DNA of 40,174 nucleotides from an uncultured Bacteriovorax sp. (GTDB taxonomy: Bacteria > Bdellovibrionota > Bacteriovoracia > Bacteriovoracales > Bacteriovoracaceae). The translations under genes and the position numbers were made by a program. Below the pieces are notes generated by a model. That model was given only the letters and a program-made list of their open reading frames with translations. It was not told the DNA's origin and made no database searches. The stretch is taken from NCBI GenBank assembly GCA_946480715.1, contig CAMLKK010000027.1:1-40174 (forward strand), in the 5' to 3' direction. Of the stretch, positions 1 through 7,935 are shown piece after piece (the stretch's first letter is position 1; each line of letters opens with the position of its first letter).

Positions 1-1
1 C

Positions 2-76
2 CGTCCACTTGAGATCAAACTTAAAGTGAAGAACGAAGAAGAAACAGCAGCTGCACTTAAGGCCTTAACGGAGTAA
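2..76 (+). CDS. C-terminal end of an upstream gene (partial)
   Basis: An open frame runs from the window edge to a TAA at 74-76 and encodes the last 24 residues of a protein, ending in a charged stretch (KVKNEEETAAALKALTE). It is on the same strand as trxB, which begins 6 bp later. The GGAG that overlaps its stop codon probably serves as the trxB ribosome binding site, so the two genes are likely co-transcribed. The fragment is too short to name a family. Confidence 0.55.
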   Translation, partial: RPLEIKLKVKNEEETAAALKALTE

Positions 77-82
77 TTTTGT

Positions 83-1027
83 ATGGAAACAAAACAAGTC
101 ATCATCATTGGATCTGGTCCTGCCGGATACACTGCCGCTCTTTATTCATCTCGTGCGGGTTTGAATCCGCTTGTTATCGAAGGACATGAGCCAGGTGGAC
201 AGTTAACGACAACAACCGACGTAGAAAACTTTCCTGGTTTTCCAGAAGGTGTTATGGGTCCAGAACTCATGGACAAAATGAGAAAACAGACGGCACGTTT
301 TGGGACTCAATATCTTTCAACGAAAGTAACAGACGTTGATCTCAGCAAACGTCCTTTCCACGTTAAATGTGAAAATGGACAAGAGTTTCTCGCAGAAACT
401 TTAATTATCTCTACTGGTGCTTCAGCGAAATACCTAGGATTGCCAAATGAAATGGCGTTGATTGGTAAAGGAGTATCTGCATGTGCAACTTGTGATGGAT
501 TCTTCTATCGCAATAAAGTTGTTCACGTTGTAGGTGGTGGTGATACTGCTCTTGAAGAAGCAAACTTCCTCACTCGTTTTGCTGAAAAAGTTTATTTGAT
601 TCACCGTCGCGATTCTTTCCGTGCTTCTAAACCAATGCAAGATCGCACTTTCAATAATCCAAAAATTGAAGTTGTTTGGAATACAGAAGTAAAAGAAATT
701 CTTTTCGATGAAGGCGGAGTTAACGGACTAAAAGTTTACAACAACAGCACAAAAGAAACATATGACAGAAAGACGGATGGTTTCTTCTTAGGAATTGGTC
801 ATGAACCAAATACAAAATTCTTGAAAGGCCAATTAGCACTTGATGAAAGTGGATATATTAAAACTCAAGGAACACATCCTGATACATCTGTACCTGGTGT
901 ATTCGCTTGTGGTGACGTTCAAGATCCTTACTATCGTCAGGCCATCTCGGCCGCGGGTTCTGGCTGTCAGGCAGCGATCAGAGCTGAGCGATTCCTCGAA
1001 GCGGAACACGATAAAAAACACAGTTAA
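83..1027 (+). CDS. trxB: Thioredoxin reductase (NADPH)
   Basis: Cytoplasmic flavoenzyme that transfers electrons from NADPH through FAD and a redox disulfide to thioredoxin. The 314 residues match the usual low-molecular-weight TrxB length. Visible motifs: FAD-binding GSGPAG (residues 10-15), redox-active CATC (134-137) followed by DG, the NADPH-site motif GGGDTALEEA (151-160) followed by HRRDSFRAS, and the C-terminal FAD motif GVFACGDVQD. The start is supported by GGAG 9 nt upstream. A strong terminator follows the stop codon, closing the transcription unit. A TlpA-like thioredoxin lipoprotein lies about 1 kb downstream but is not obviously in the same operon. Confidence 0.97.
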   Translation: METKQVIIIGSGPAGYTAALYSSRAGLNPLVIEGHEPGGQLTTTTDVENFPGFPEGVMGPELMDKMRKQTARFGTQYLSTKVTDVDLSKRPFHVKCENGQEFLAETLIISTGASAKYLGLPNEMALIGKGVSACATCDGFFYRNKVVHVVGGGDTALEEANFLTRFAEKVYLIHRRDSFRASKPMQDRTFNNPKIEVVWNTEVKEILFDEGGVNGLKVYNNSTKETYDRKTDGFFLGIGHEPNTKFLKGQLALDESGYIKTQGTHPDTSVPGVFACGDVQDPYYRQAISAAGSGCQAAIRAERFLEAEHDKKHS

Positions 1028-1038
1028 AAATCTCAATG

Positions 1039-1066
1039 AGCACTCCTTCGGGAGTGCTTTTTTTTT
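1039..1066 (+). terminator. Rho-independent terminator after trxB
   Basis: AGCACTCC, loop TTCG, GGAGTGCT, directly followed by an uninterrupted T run to 1066. It has an 8-bp perfect stem with a stable tetraloop, 11 nt after the trxB stop. Confidence 0.93.
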
Positions 1067-1160
1067 GTCCAAGTGCCTAGGATTTAGACGGGGCAGAGAT
1101 TGCAAGCTATCAATCTTTAAGGACTCTTTCCTGGCACTAAAGTTGAAGTTTTGCTTCTTC

Positions 1161-1904
1161 ATGAAAACACTACTTTTGGCCCTCACATTTCTTTCAACAT
1201 CTGCATTTGCATTGGACTACCCTGAGAAATTACCGTCACATTTTGTAGTGATTGGGATTTCAGGATTGAAAACGGGCAGAGATGATAAAGAAAAAGAGAA
1301 TATTTTTTCAAAGAAATTGGGTTCAACGATGGAACAAAGTGGGGCCTGGGAAAATCTCCCGACAACTCATAAAAAGATTTTAAAGAATGCTTACCTCACC
1401 CATTTTTCTACGAACAAAGAAATTGATAGTGCTCTCAAATTGATGTTGGATGAAAATGAAAAATGTCTGCCCGATACAGGACTCATTCTTTTGGTGAATA
1501 GCTGGGGAACGATTAACAGTCAAAAACTCGCACAGAAGTATCTTAAAAAATGCGGACAGCTCCCACTCTTAACAGTATTAATTGAGGGGATCGCTAAGCC
1601 TACTCCATTTGCTTATAACAAATCATTATTCGCGTTTAATTGTGTAAACTTCTATCAAAGTAAAAGTACCTTGCAAGGTGGACCGATTGAAAATTGTCAC
1701 AACGTTCATTTAGAATATAGTGGCGAGCAGAGTTTGTACTACTCACATATTCATGCAGAGTGGGAAGGAAGTGAGCAAGGTAAGAAAATCATTGAGCAAT
1801 TTATGTCGGGCAGACTTCCATTGAACTTTGTAAAAGAGCAGTTCGGAGTCGATTTTGACAGGGGCCTTTTCCAAGATAACTCTTCAAGGCCCCTGGATAA
1901 TTAA
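1161..1904 (+). CDS. Secreted protein of unknown function
   Basis: A 247-residue protein with a clear Sec signal peptide (MKTLLLALTFLSTSAFA, then LDYPEK), so it is probably periplasmic. I do not recognise a family. The mature part has a hydrophobic strand followed by a small-residue turn (LILLVNSWG) and five cysteines (about residues 105, 154, 184, 202 and one more nearby positions), which could form disulfides. The reading frame stays open upstream into trxB, but the signal peptide fixes the start at 1161. No good Shine-Dalgarno sequence is visible before it. The 3' end overlaps by a few bases with the convergent Cys-rich lipoprotein gene, and a large hairpin lies inside the last codons. Confidence 0.7.
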   Translation: MKTLLLALTFLSTSAFALDYPEKLPSHFVVIGISGLKTGRDDKEKENIFSKKLGSTMEQSGAWENLPTTHKKILKNAYLTHFSTNKEIDSALKLMLDENEKCLPDTGLILLVNSWGTINSQKLAQKYLKKCGQLPLLTVLIEGIAKPTPFAYNKSLFAFNCVNFYQSKSTLQGGPIENCHNVHLEYSGEQSLYYSHIHAEWEGSEQGKKIIEQFMSGRLPLNFVKEQFGVDFDRGLFQDNSSRPLDN

Positions 1905-1923
1905 GCTTTAGGGGCTTCTTCTT
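1889..1923 (+). terminator. Possible terminator at a convergent gene junction
   Basis: GCCCCT (1889-1894) can pair with AGGGGC (1910-1915), and the second arm is followed by a T-rich tract (TTCTTCTTTCTTT). The first arm can instead pair with a perfect 10-bp partner upstream (CAGGGGCCTT at 1859-1868 with AAGGCCCCTG at 1886-1895), so two mutually exclusive hairpins exist. The U-tract is interrupted, so confidence is low. Confidence 0.35.
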
Positions 1924-2086
1924 TCTTTGTATCGCACTGACCTTTTTCGCAGCACTCTTTGCATTCTTTAGAGTCTTTTTTCATGTCACATTGCTTATCA
2001 CTTCCGCATCCGCCTTTACCGTGGTGAGCGCATGAAACTAAAGTAAGTAGTGATGCCATGACGGCCATTTTTAACCATGTCTTCAT
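1901..2086 (-). CDS. Small Cys-rich lipoprotein
   Basis: A 61-residue predicted lipoprotein: short positive N-terminus, hydrophobic segment, and lipobox LVSC with the lipidated Cys at 19. The mature part carries six more cysteines in the pattern C-x5-C-x8-C-x2-C-C-x4-C (C27, C33, C42, C45, C46, C51) in a Lys/Asp/Glu-rich background, with two adjacent His residues after the lipid Cys. This arrangement suggests metal binding or redox chemistry at the membrane surface, but I recognise no named family. The start at 2086 is preferred over a longer frame because AGGAG sits just upstream and the lipobox then falls at a normal distance. It is divergent from the TlpA-like gene, with 31 bp between the two start codons. 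Confidence 0.8.
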   Translation of the reverse strand: MKTWLKMAVMASLLTLVSCAHHGKGGCGSDKQCDMKKDSKECKECCEKGQCDTKKEEAPKA

Positions 2087-2117
2087 TTTTGAAATCTCCT
2101 TTATACTTAAAAGCACT

Positions 2118-2630
2118 ATGAAAAAGTATATTGCCCCTACTAAATGTTTCAAGCTGATCGTAATTTTCCTAATGAGTTGTCAGACGCCGAAAGAGCTGCC
2201 AATCGAAAAGAGCAGGATTTACGAACAGGAGATGACGAGTATTGAGGGGCGAACATTCAAAGGGCGGGAATTGGGAGCGAAAGTTGTGCTTGTGAATTTT
2301 TGGGCCTCCTGGTGCGCTCCCTGCATGGAGGAATTGCCTTCGTTAATTGAGTTGAAGAAGACTTATTCTGAAATACAAATCGTTGCGATTAATACCGAAC
2401 AAAATGATCAGTTGAAAAAGATCATGAAAGTTAAGGACAAATTAAATATTTCAGATGAGCTGATCATTGTGGCCGACAAAGAAACGAAAATTGCAGACTC
2501 CATTAACGTGAGCGCGATCCCTGTTACATTCATCTATTCCAATCATCGGTTGGTGGATTTTATCGACGGTCCTATGGTTTTTAATTCGCCATCCTTCAAG
2601 AAAAAAATGGAAATATTGCTCGAGCGATAA
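2118..2630 (+). CDS. TlpA/ResA-like thioredoxin-fold lipoprotein
   Basis: A 170-residue protein with a lipobox (FLMSC, lipid Cys 21) and a thioredoxin fold. The active site is WCAPC (residues 65-69) in the context VNFWASWCAPC, followed by MEELPSL, the TlpA/ResA signature. The cis-proline loop is visible as SAIPVTF. Family members are extracytoplasmic thiol-disulfide oxidoreductases, often reducing apocytochrome c or other secreted thiol proteins. The substrate here is unknown, but the divergently transcribed Cys-rich lipoprotein is an attractive candidate. Start chosen at 2118 because it gives a complete lipoprotein signal; a longer open frame upstream overlaps the neighbour's coding region. 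Confidence 0.88.
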   Translation: MKKYIAPTKCFKLIVIFLMSCQTPKELPIEKSRIYEQEMTSIEGRTFKGRELGAKVVLVNFWASWCAPCMEELPSLIELKKTYSEIQIVAINTEQNDQLKKIMKVKDKLNISDELIIVADKETKIADSINVSAIPVTFIYSNHRLVDFIDGPMVFNSPSFKKKMEILLER

Positions 2631-2735
2631 GTTCAACTATGTAAAAATTGGACCTTCCAAGCTTCAAAACCTTTTTTTTATCACTTTTTTGCAAAAGCTC
2701 TTTGACATACATTTTTAAGATTTGAAAGAATACTT

Positions 2736-2760
2736 ATGTGAGACAAGGATTCTCTCACAT
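2736..2760. promoter_or_regulatory. Operator-like inverted repeat
   Basis: ATGTGAGA (2736-2743) and TCTCACAT (2753-2760) form a perfect 8-bp inverted repeat with a 9-bp spacer, and TCACATGTGA (2755-2764) is itself a perfect palindrome. It lies about 40 bp before the enoyl-CoA-hydratase-like start and just after a TTGACA (2702-2707), so it may bind a dimeric regulator of that gene. No -10 element is well placed, so the promoter itself is uncertain. Confidence 0.45.
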
Positions 2761-2801
2761 GTGACTTCAGATTAATTAGTGTTCACAACCAAGGAAGGTT
2801 A

Positions 2802-3599
2802 ATGAAAGCACTCACTAGGATTCCCATCTTCAATTACAGTTCGATGGTTACCACGCTCCTCACTGACACGAAGTCACTCGAAATAAAACTCCGTTCAAAA
2901 TTCATCACAACAGAAATGCTCTTTGAGCTTGAGAGTGTGCTTGCTTGGACAGCGGCCCACCATGAAGTGCAATCGCTCTTCATCACTTGTTACGGTGATA
3001 CTTTCATTCAGGGTTTTGATCCTGAAGAGATTAAAAATTTCACCGAAGAAAAAATAAAAAAACAAATTGCAAAGCTTTCAATTCTTGCTCAATCTTTCAT
3101 GTGTCTTCCACAGACAGTGATTGTAGATGTGAGAGGTGGAGCTCGTGGCGTAGGTGTCGAACTTGCGCTTGCAGCAGATATCAGACTAGCGACGAAAGAA
3201 GCACAGTTTTGTTTTGATTATCTCTCGCAAGGATTAACTCCGGCCTGTGGACTTTTTTCTTTCCTCACTCCGTATCTTAATCAAAATGTTGTTCGTTCAC
3301 TTCTTCTATCTGGAAGAAATTTTTCAGTAGAGACATTCGCTCTTGCTGGTGGATATTGTGAAACAGACAGCAGTCAAAAAGTAATTCTTCAACAGATTTT
3401 TGCCCAAGCTCCAGTGGCCCGTATTCAAGCAAAACGTGGAATGCTTGGTGAAACATTCAATAATGGCTCAGCAAAAATGGAAGAAGAAAAACAAATCTTT
3501 AATGCTGTGACAGTCACTCGTGACTATACGAAAGAATCAGATTTCATGAGTTCTCAAGATTACAAATCAATGCTTCAACAAGCGGGTCTAGAAGCTTAA
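2802..3599 (+). CDS. Enoyl-CoA hydratase/isomerase family protein
   Basis: A 265-residue crotonase-fold protein. The core is evident: the oxyanion-hole region GDTFIQGFDPEEI (about 65-77) and VRGGARGVGVELALAADIRLATKEAQF (about 110-136, key residues G112, G116, E120). The first catalytic Glu of hydratases aligns with E120, but the second, usually in a QPEINLG-type motif, aligns with Y140. The protein may therefore not be an ordinary hydratase; an isomerase, thioesterase-like, decarboxylase or non-catalytic role is possible. The gene is convergent with the mevalonate kinase gene and overlaps its 3' end by 12 bp. The AAGGAAGG upstream of the ATG at 2802 gives a good ribosome binding site. An inverted repeat about 40 bp upstream may be its operator. 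Confidence 0.82.
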   Translation: MKALTRIPIFNYSSMVTTLLTDTKSLEIKLRSKFITTEMLFELESVLAWTAAHHEVQSLFITCYGDTFIQGFDPEEIKNFTEEKIKKQIAKLSILAQSFMCLPQTVIVDVRGGARGVGVELALAADIRLATKEAQFCFDYLSQGLTPACGLFSFLTPYLNQNVVRSLLLSGRNFSVETFALAGGYCETDSSQKVILQQIFAQAPVARIQAKRGMLGETFNNGSAKMEEEKQIFNAVTVTRDYTKESDFMSSQDYKSMLQQAGLEA

Positions 3600-4508
3600 G
3601 AGCAATCTGATTTCGTGAGACTTGAGAGTTTGTTTGATTTTGCGGAAGTCGTTGGTGATCCCCATGAGAAATCCTCCGCCACCGGCACCGCAAAGTTTCA
3701 ATGAGAATTCATCAGTCGTAATCCCCTGACTCCATAAATCTCGATACAGTTTTGGAATCATGGGTGAAAGATGCTCAAGTTGAAATTCAGAAAGTTTTTT
3801 GAAATTCTCTAAAAGCATACCTGTGTCTGCTTTCAAAAAATTATCGATACATGCATTTGTGATTGGAATAAGTTCGTCTTCACAAATTTTATTAAAGCGA
3901 TCGTTCGAAGTCTTTTCCAAAAATAAATTCACCAAAGGTTCAGTCTTGCGGGAACGTTTCGTATTAAGAAGAAAAATTCCACCTGGCCCTTTAGGAAATT
4001 TCGGAAGCATGACTGGTCCCAATTCATTTTTATTCTTAATCAGGATGGGAGAATTTAAATAGCTAATGAGGGGATCAACACCAGAACTAGCACCGTGAAA
4101 GTGTGATTCCATTTGCGAGAAGATTTTTTTCAGTTTGGTGATGTCGAGAGTTGAATGAGCTTCTTGTTCGTAACGATCAAAAATCGCGGCAACAAGAGCA
4201 CCACTGCTCCCTACTCCGTATCCTTGCGGAATGGTCGAATCAAAAAACAATCCTTGAGAAATATCAAATTCAAACGATGTGATATCAAATTGAAACAAGA
4301 GTTGTTCAGCTTCAATAAGTTGCTTCAGATAAAGCGAGAATGCTTTAAGCTCAGGATCCACAACTGAAGTGTTGTCTCTTCGAAAAGTCAGTGCACCTTC
4401 AAAGAGTGCGTATGGGATCGAGAGTGCCATGGAATTTTGAATGACACTGTATTCGCCAAAAAGAAGAACTTTCGAGTAGAATTTTTTTTCTGATTTATCA
4501 TGACTCAT
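3588..4508 (-). CDS. Mevalonate kinase (GHMP family)
   Basis: Last gene of the mevalonate operon; predicted to phosphorylate mevalonate with ATP. The 306 residues carry KVLLFGEYSVI (14-24), the GHMP ATP motif PQGYGVGSSG (94-103), HFHGASSGVDPL (about 137-147, with the probable catalytic Asp at 145) and the C-terminal glycine motif CGAGGGGFLMG. The HG-x-SSG-x-D element is typical of mevalonate kinases rather than phosphomevalonate kinases, and the style resembles Bacteroidota enzymes as I remember them. A start 36 bp further upstream is open, but 4508 has AAAGG at a normal distance and gives the usual N-terminus. It overlaps the decarboxylase gene by 11 bp, implying translational coupling. Confidence 0.83.
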   Translation of the reverse strand: MSHDKSEKKFYSKVLLFGEYSVIQNSMALSIPYALFEGALTFRRDNTSVVDPELKAFSLYLKQLIEAEQLLFQFDITSFEFDISQGLFFDSTIPQGYGVGSSGALVAAIFDRYEQEAHSTLDITKLKKIFSQMESHFHGASSGVDPLISYLNSPILIKNKNELGPVMLPKFPKGPGGIFLLNTKRSRKTEPLVNLFLEKTSNDRFNKICEDELIPITNACIDNFLKADTGMLLENFKKLSEFQLEHLSPMIPKLYRDLWSQGITTDEFSLKLCGAGGGGFLMGITNDFRKIKQTLKSHEIRLLLSF

Positions 4509-5526
4509 GGATCTGGTGCCTTTCTGGATATCCTCCCGCTTCATCGTGAATGATTTTCATTCCTGGAATGAGTGTCTCACACCAAGCTTGAACTTCTTTT
4601 TTATAAAGTGCGGGATAAAGTAAATGAATGTTTGGACCAGCATCGATGGTAAAACAAACGGGAATATTTTTTTCTGTGCGGAAAGCGCGAATTTTTTCAA
4701 TCAGAAGTAACGAATCAGGTTTTAGCAAAATATAGCTTGGAGTTGATGTCATCATGAGAGCGTGAAGCATGAGGGCCTCAAGTTCAACGATCTCGATGAA
4801 GGTCTGCATGTCCCCTGCTTTCATGGCAGAAAGAATACGCTCACAATTTTTGCGAGCTAGATCAAAACGCGATTCACGAAAAGGATGTGCATCCATCAGT
4901 GAATGCCCTGCTCGGCTTGAAACAGATTTTTCTTTGGCATCAACGATTAGTATCGAATCACAAAAATCATGAAAGTCAGGGTGAATTTCTGATTTTGAAA
5001 CAGGTGAAGCGAATTCTTCACTGATCAATCCCCAACTCGCCATGTAGGGATAAACGGAACGTCCGGCAGAGCCTGAAGCAAGTCTCGCTAGCTCAGACGC
5101 TTTTTGGTTAAAGTCAGCGAGCTTTAATCCTGTAATCATTTCATGAAGTGAGCACAGTGATAAACAAAGTGCTGCCATCGATGAAGCGGAAGATGCTATC
5201 CCTGATGAGTGTGGAAAAGTATTCGAAGATTGAATGACTAATTTGTAATTTGCCAGCCAGGGAAAAAATTCTAATTGCGTTTGTAAAAACTTAACAATTT
5301 TCTCCTGAAACTTTTGGTTCGAAGTACCTTCAAAAATAAAATCAACTTCAACTTCATTTGATGTTTTGGCCAGAGCGGAAACGTGAAAATGAGTCAGTGA
5401 TTTAGTCAGTGTAAAACTTACTGAAGGATTCGAAGGCAATTGCACAGGTCTTTTGCCCCAGTATTTCACCAAGGCGATATTAGAAGGAGCAGACCATGAG
5501 ACTGTATATTTTGATTCAGATTTCAA
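4498..5526 (-). CDS. mvaD: Diphosphomevalonate decarboxylase
   Basis: Catalyses ATP-dependent decarboxylation of mevalonate diphosphate to isopentenyl diphosphate. The 342 residues contain the family hallmarks: SAPSNIALVKYWGKR (about 12-26), a Ser-rich phosphate loop in HSSGIASSASSMAAL, ARLASGSAGRS followed by an aromatic stretch and W, and TIDAGPNIHLLY near the C-terminus. The start is a TTG at 5524-5526: no ATG is available before the conserved N-terminal motif, and AGGA lies 7 nt upstream. It sits 9 bp after the preceding GHMP kinase gene and overlaps the mevalonate kinase gene. Confidence 0.93.
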   Translation of the reverse strand: MKSESKYTVSWSAPSNIALVKYWGKRPVQLPSNPSVSFTLTKSLTHFHVSALAKTSNEVEVDFIFEGTSNQKFQEKIVKFLQTQLEFFPWLANYKLVIQSSNTFPHSSGIASSASSMAALCLSLCSLHEMITGLKLADFNQKASELARLASGSAGRSVYPYMASWGLISEEFASPVSKSEIHPDFHDFCDSILIVDAKEKSVSSRAGHSLMDAHPFRESRFDLARKNCERILSAMKAGDMQTFIEIVELEALMLHALMMTSTPSYILLKPDSLLLIEKIRAFRTEKNIPVCFTIDAGPNIHLLYPALYKKEVQAWCETLIPGMKIIHDEAGGYPERHQIHES

Positions 5527-5535
5527 AAAATGTTC

Positions 5536-6579
5536 CTAGTGTAGCAAATGGTTTGAAAAGCCCATTTTCACGGAGTCTTTTGACTGTGCTTCAATAGGAT
5601 CAGAAATAAGATCACTGTATCGATAGATAGTGCTCAACCCTTTTTGCGAGAAATAATTTCTCACGTATTCAAGGTCGTGTTCAGTAGCGACGAGAACGAA
5701 ATCCCCGCCCCAAGCACCAAGTGACTTAATCGCACCAGTGAAGTCTGGAAATAGAGAGTCTTTAACTTTTGGTAAATTGAGTGTCGAAGAAACAATCTCT
5801 TCATGGGTAACCATCAACGTTTGAAATTGTTTTAAAGTTGAGGCGACTAAAAATTCTTGAGTGAGTTCTGAAATTTTAGCGATAAGTCCTGAATCGAAAG
5901 GACGTTTTTTAGAATAGTCTTTAATGGCTTCACGAGAATTTTTCTTATTTCCTAGATAGACGAAAAAGAGATTATCTTTAAAGCTTGGATGGAAATAAAC
6001 AGGAGACCAGTTCGGTCCACTTGAAATTTTACGATAGCCAATTGGCCCGTCTGATTGAGCACAGGCGATATCATACCCAGAACCACCGTGCGTTTTAAAA
6101 AGTAGCTCAAACGGCGAAACATAGGCCCATTGAGCGATATTATAAATAAGTGAAGAAGAGCTTCCGAGTCCCCATGTTAAGGGGAAACCTAAACGTGTTT
6201 CAACTTGAACGCCAACATCGTCTCTCAAGAAATGAGGATTTTGTTTGCGAACTTGAAGTAAAATCTTTTGCAGAAAAAGTGCTTCTTCAGATGGTTTTTC
6301 ATCCAGACATTTAAAGTGCCAAAATTCAAATTGAGAATCAAACCAGCAGTCACCGTTTACATCAAAAGATTTCCAAGAAAGCACAGGAGAAAATGAAGGA
6401 GAATATTTAACAGAAAGTGACTGTCCGACCTTCGTTGGAAGCGCTAATGAAAGAGCGCCATCAAGAACAAAGTATTCGCCAGACAAAAGAACTTTACCGT
6501 GACCGAAATAATATTGATCTTTTTCTGGACACGTTTTTTTTAGTTCGTCGTTAATTTGATTCAGATTAATTTGGTTCAT
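5536..6579 (-). CDS. GHMP kinase, probable phosphomevalonate kinase
   Basis: A 347-residue GHMP-superfamily kinase with an N-terminal GHGKVLLSGEYFVLDGA segment (26-42), the ATP loop WGLGSSSSLIYN and a GGSGYDIACAQSDGPIGY segment. The other two GHMP genes of the operon are recognisable as mevalonate kinase and diphosphomevalonate decarboxylase, so by elimination this one most likely phosphorylates phosphomevalonate. The GYDIACA region also resembles phosphomevalonate kinases and the third GHMP kinase of Bacteroidota mevalonate loci. The C-terminal glycine motif is seen as SLGAWGGDFVLV. ATG at 6579 has AGGAAG upstream. The N-terminus contains a short NQIN repeat. Function is inferred from context more than from a unique motif. 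Confidence 0.78.
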   Translation of the reverse strand: MNQINLNQINDELKKTCPEKDQYYFGHGKVLLSGEYFVLDGALSLALPTKVGQSLSVKYSPSFSPVLSWKSFDVNGDCWFDSQFEFWHFKCLDEKPSEEALFLQKILLQVRKQNPHFLRDDVGVQVETRLGFPLTWGLGSSSSLIYNIAQWAYVSPFELLFKTHGGSGYDIACAQSDGPIGYRKISSGPNWSPVYFHPSFKDNLFFVYLGNKKNSREAIKDYSKKRPFDSGLIAKISELTQEFLVASTLKQFQTLMVTHEEIVSSTLNLPKVKDSLFPDFTGAIKSLGAWGGDFVLVATEHDLEYVRNYFSQKGLSTIYRYSDLISDPIEAQSKDSVKMGFSNHLLH

Positions 6580-6597
6580 ATTCTTCCTAAAAAATTC

Positions 6598-7935
6598 TTA
6601 AGCGTACTTTCTTAATTTGGCGATAAATTCACGAACACCTTTGAATGAAATTACTTCATTGGCAAAGTGAGCTTTAGCTGCTTCTCTTTCTTCGTGATTG
6701 GCTTCCAGGTGATTGAGGATATTCATGAGGTGCATTTTCATGTGCCCCTTTTGAATTCCACTCGTCACAAGTGATCTTACGGCCGCAAAGTTTTGAGCAA
6801 GACCAATCGTCGCAATCACTTTCATGAGTTCTTGTGCATTTGGTTCGCCTAACATTCCAAGAGATAATTTTGCAATTGGATGAAGATTCGTTAACCCACC
6901 AACAGTTCCTACGGAAAGAGGAATTTCGAGACTAAAGCGGAATTTTCCATCTACGATCTCAACATTTGAGAGACCTCTGTATTGGCCGTCGCGAGCAGCG
7001 TAAGCATGACCGCAAGCTTCGATGGCACGGAAATCGTTTCCAGTTGCGATGACCACTGCATCGATCCCGTTGAAGATTCCTTTATTGTGAGTTGTCGCGC
7101 GAGTGACATCGATTTTTGAAATGCGGATCGCACGTGCAAATTTGCTGGCGAATTCTGAAGCATCCATTCCAAGGCCTGCATCATTAAGATCTTCGATTGA
7201 ACATTCAACTGAAGCGCGCACGCGGCATTCAGGAGTATAGTTAGAAAGAATCGCCATGATGACTTGCAGATCACGTTCATCTTCACTTAATTGTTCAGAT
7301 GACATCACCATTTCTTTCCACGTTTTTCCCAGTGATTCTAAAACGGAGTTGATGAAATTCGCTCCCATGGCATCGCATGTTTCGAATTCGCCAAGAAGTT
7401 GGAAGTATCCAGCTTCGTCAGCAGTGCGATCAATAAGTTTTAAATCACTCAAGCCGCCGCCTCTGCTTTCCATGTTCGCCGTGAGAGGTTTCACGCTCAA
7501 CATGAGTTCTGCTTTTTTAGCTGAGAAAAGATTGAATAATTTTTCACTATCACCATTCCAGATGAAATGAACTTGCCCTATTTTTTTTGTACTAATCACT
7601 TCTGCTTTAAAGCCCCCGCGTGTGAGCCAGAAGTTTGCGGCCTTCGCCGAAGCGGCAACAACTGAACTTTCTTCGATAACCATGGGTACGCAGAAGAGTC
7701 TGTTGTTGATGAGAACGTTAGGAACGACTCCCATTGGAAAAGGAAAATTTGTCAGAGTGTTTTCAGAAAATTCATCGAGAATTTTTTGAACGCGTTCATC
7801 TTGGTGCCAGTATTTTTTGAATTCGGTTTTCGCAAATTCAGAATGTGAAAAGTATTGATCAACGATGAGGTCGATTTTTTCAAGTTTGCTTAGTTTCGAG
7901 AAACCAGTGATCGGTGAGCTGTTTTCTATTTGCAT
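6598..7935 (-). CDS. mvaA: Hydroxymethylglutaryl-CoA reductase, class II
   Basis: Converts HMG-CoA to mevalonate, the committed step of the pathway. The 445 residues contain the class II features: PMVIEESSVVAAS (catalytic Glu at 88-89), CDAMGANFINS (substrate region, about 187-197), TRATTHNKGIFNGIDAVVIATGND (278-301, catalytic Lys 285 and Asp 292), GTVGGLTNLHP (343-353) and QKGHMKMHLMN with catalytic His 398. There is no membrane domain, as expected for bacterial class II enzymes. Genes of this class are often called degradative, but the position in a biosynthetic operon argues for the forward reaction. GGAGG lies just before the ATG, inside the end of fni, with which the gene overlaps by 10 bp. 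Confidence 0.95.
   Translation of the reverse strand: MQIENSSPITGFSKLSKLEKIDLIVDQYFSHSEFAKTEFKKYWHQDERVQKILDEFSENTLTNFPFPMGVVPNVLINNRLFCVPMVIEESSVVAASAKAANFWLTRGGFKAEVISTKKIGQVHFIWNGDSEKLFNLFSAKKAELMLSVKPLTANMESRGGGLSDLKLIDRTADEAGYFQLLGEFETCDAMGANFINSVLESLGKTWKEMVMSSEQLSEDERDLQVIMAILSNYTPECRVRASVECSIEDLNDAGLGMDASEFASKFARAIRISKIDVTRATTHNKGIFNGIDAVVIATGNDFRAIEACGHAYAARDGQYRGLSNVEIVDGKFRFSLEIPLSVGTVGGLTNLHPIAKLSLGMLGEPNAQELMKVIATIGLAQNFAAVRSLVTSGIQKGHMKMHLMNILNHLEANHEEREAAKAHFANEVISFKGVREFIAKLRKYA

Noticed and set aside
1132..1147. TGGCACTAAAGTTGAAG as a second sigma-54 promoter
   Set aside because: The -12 element has GA in place of the nearly invariant GC, and the expected start of transcription would leave almost no leader before the ATG at 1161.
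2648..2679. Terminator after the TlpA-like gene
   Set aside because: The TTGGA/TCCAA stem is only 5 bp and the T run begins 12 nt after it.
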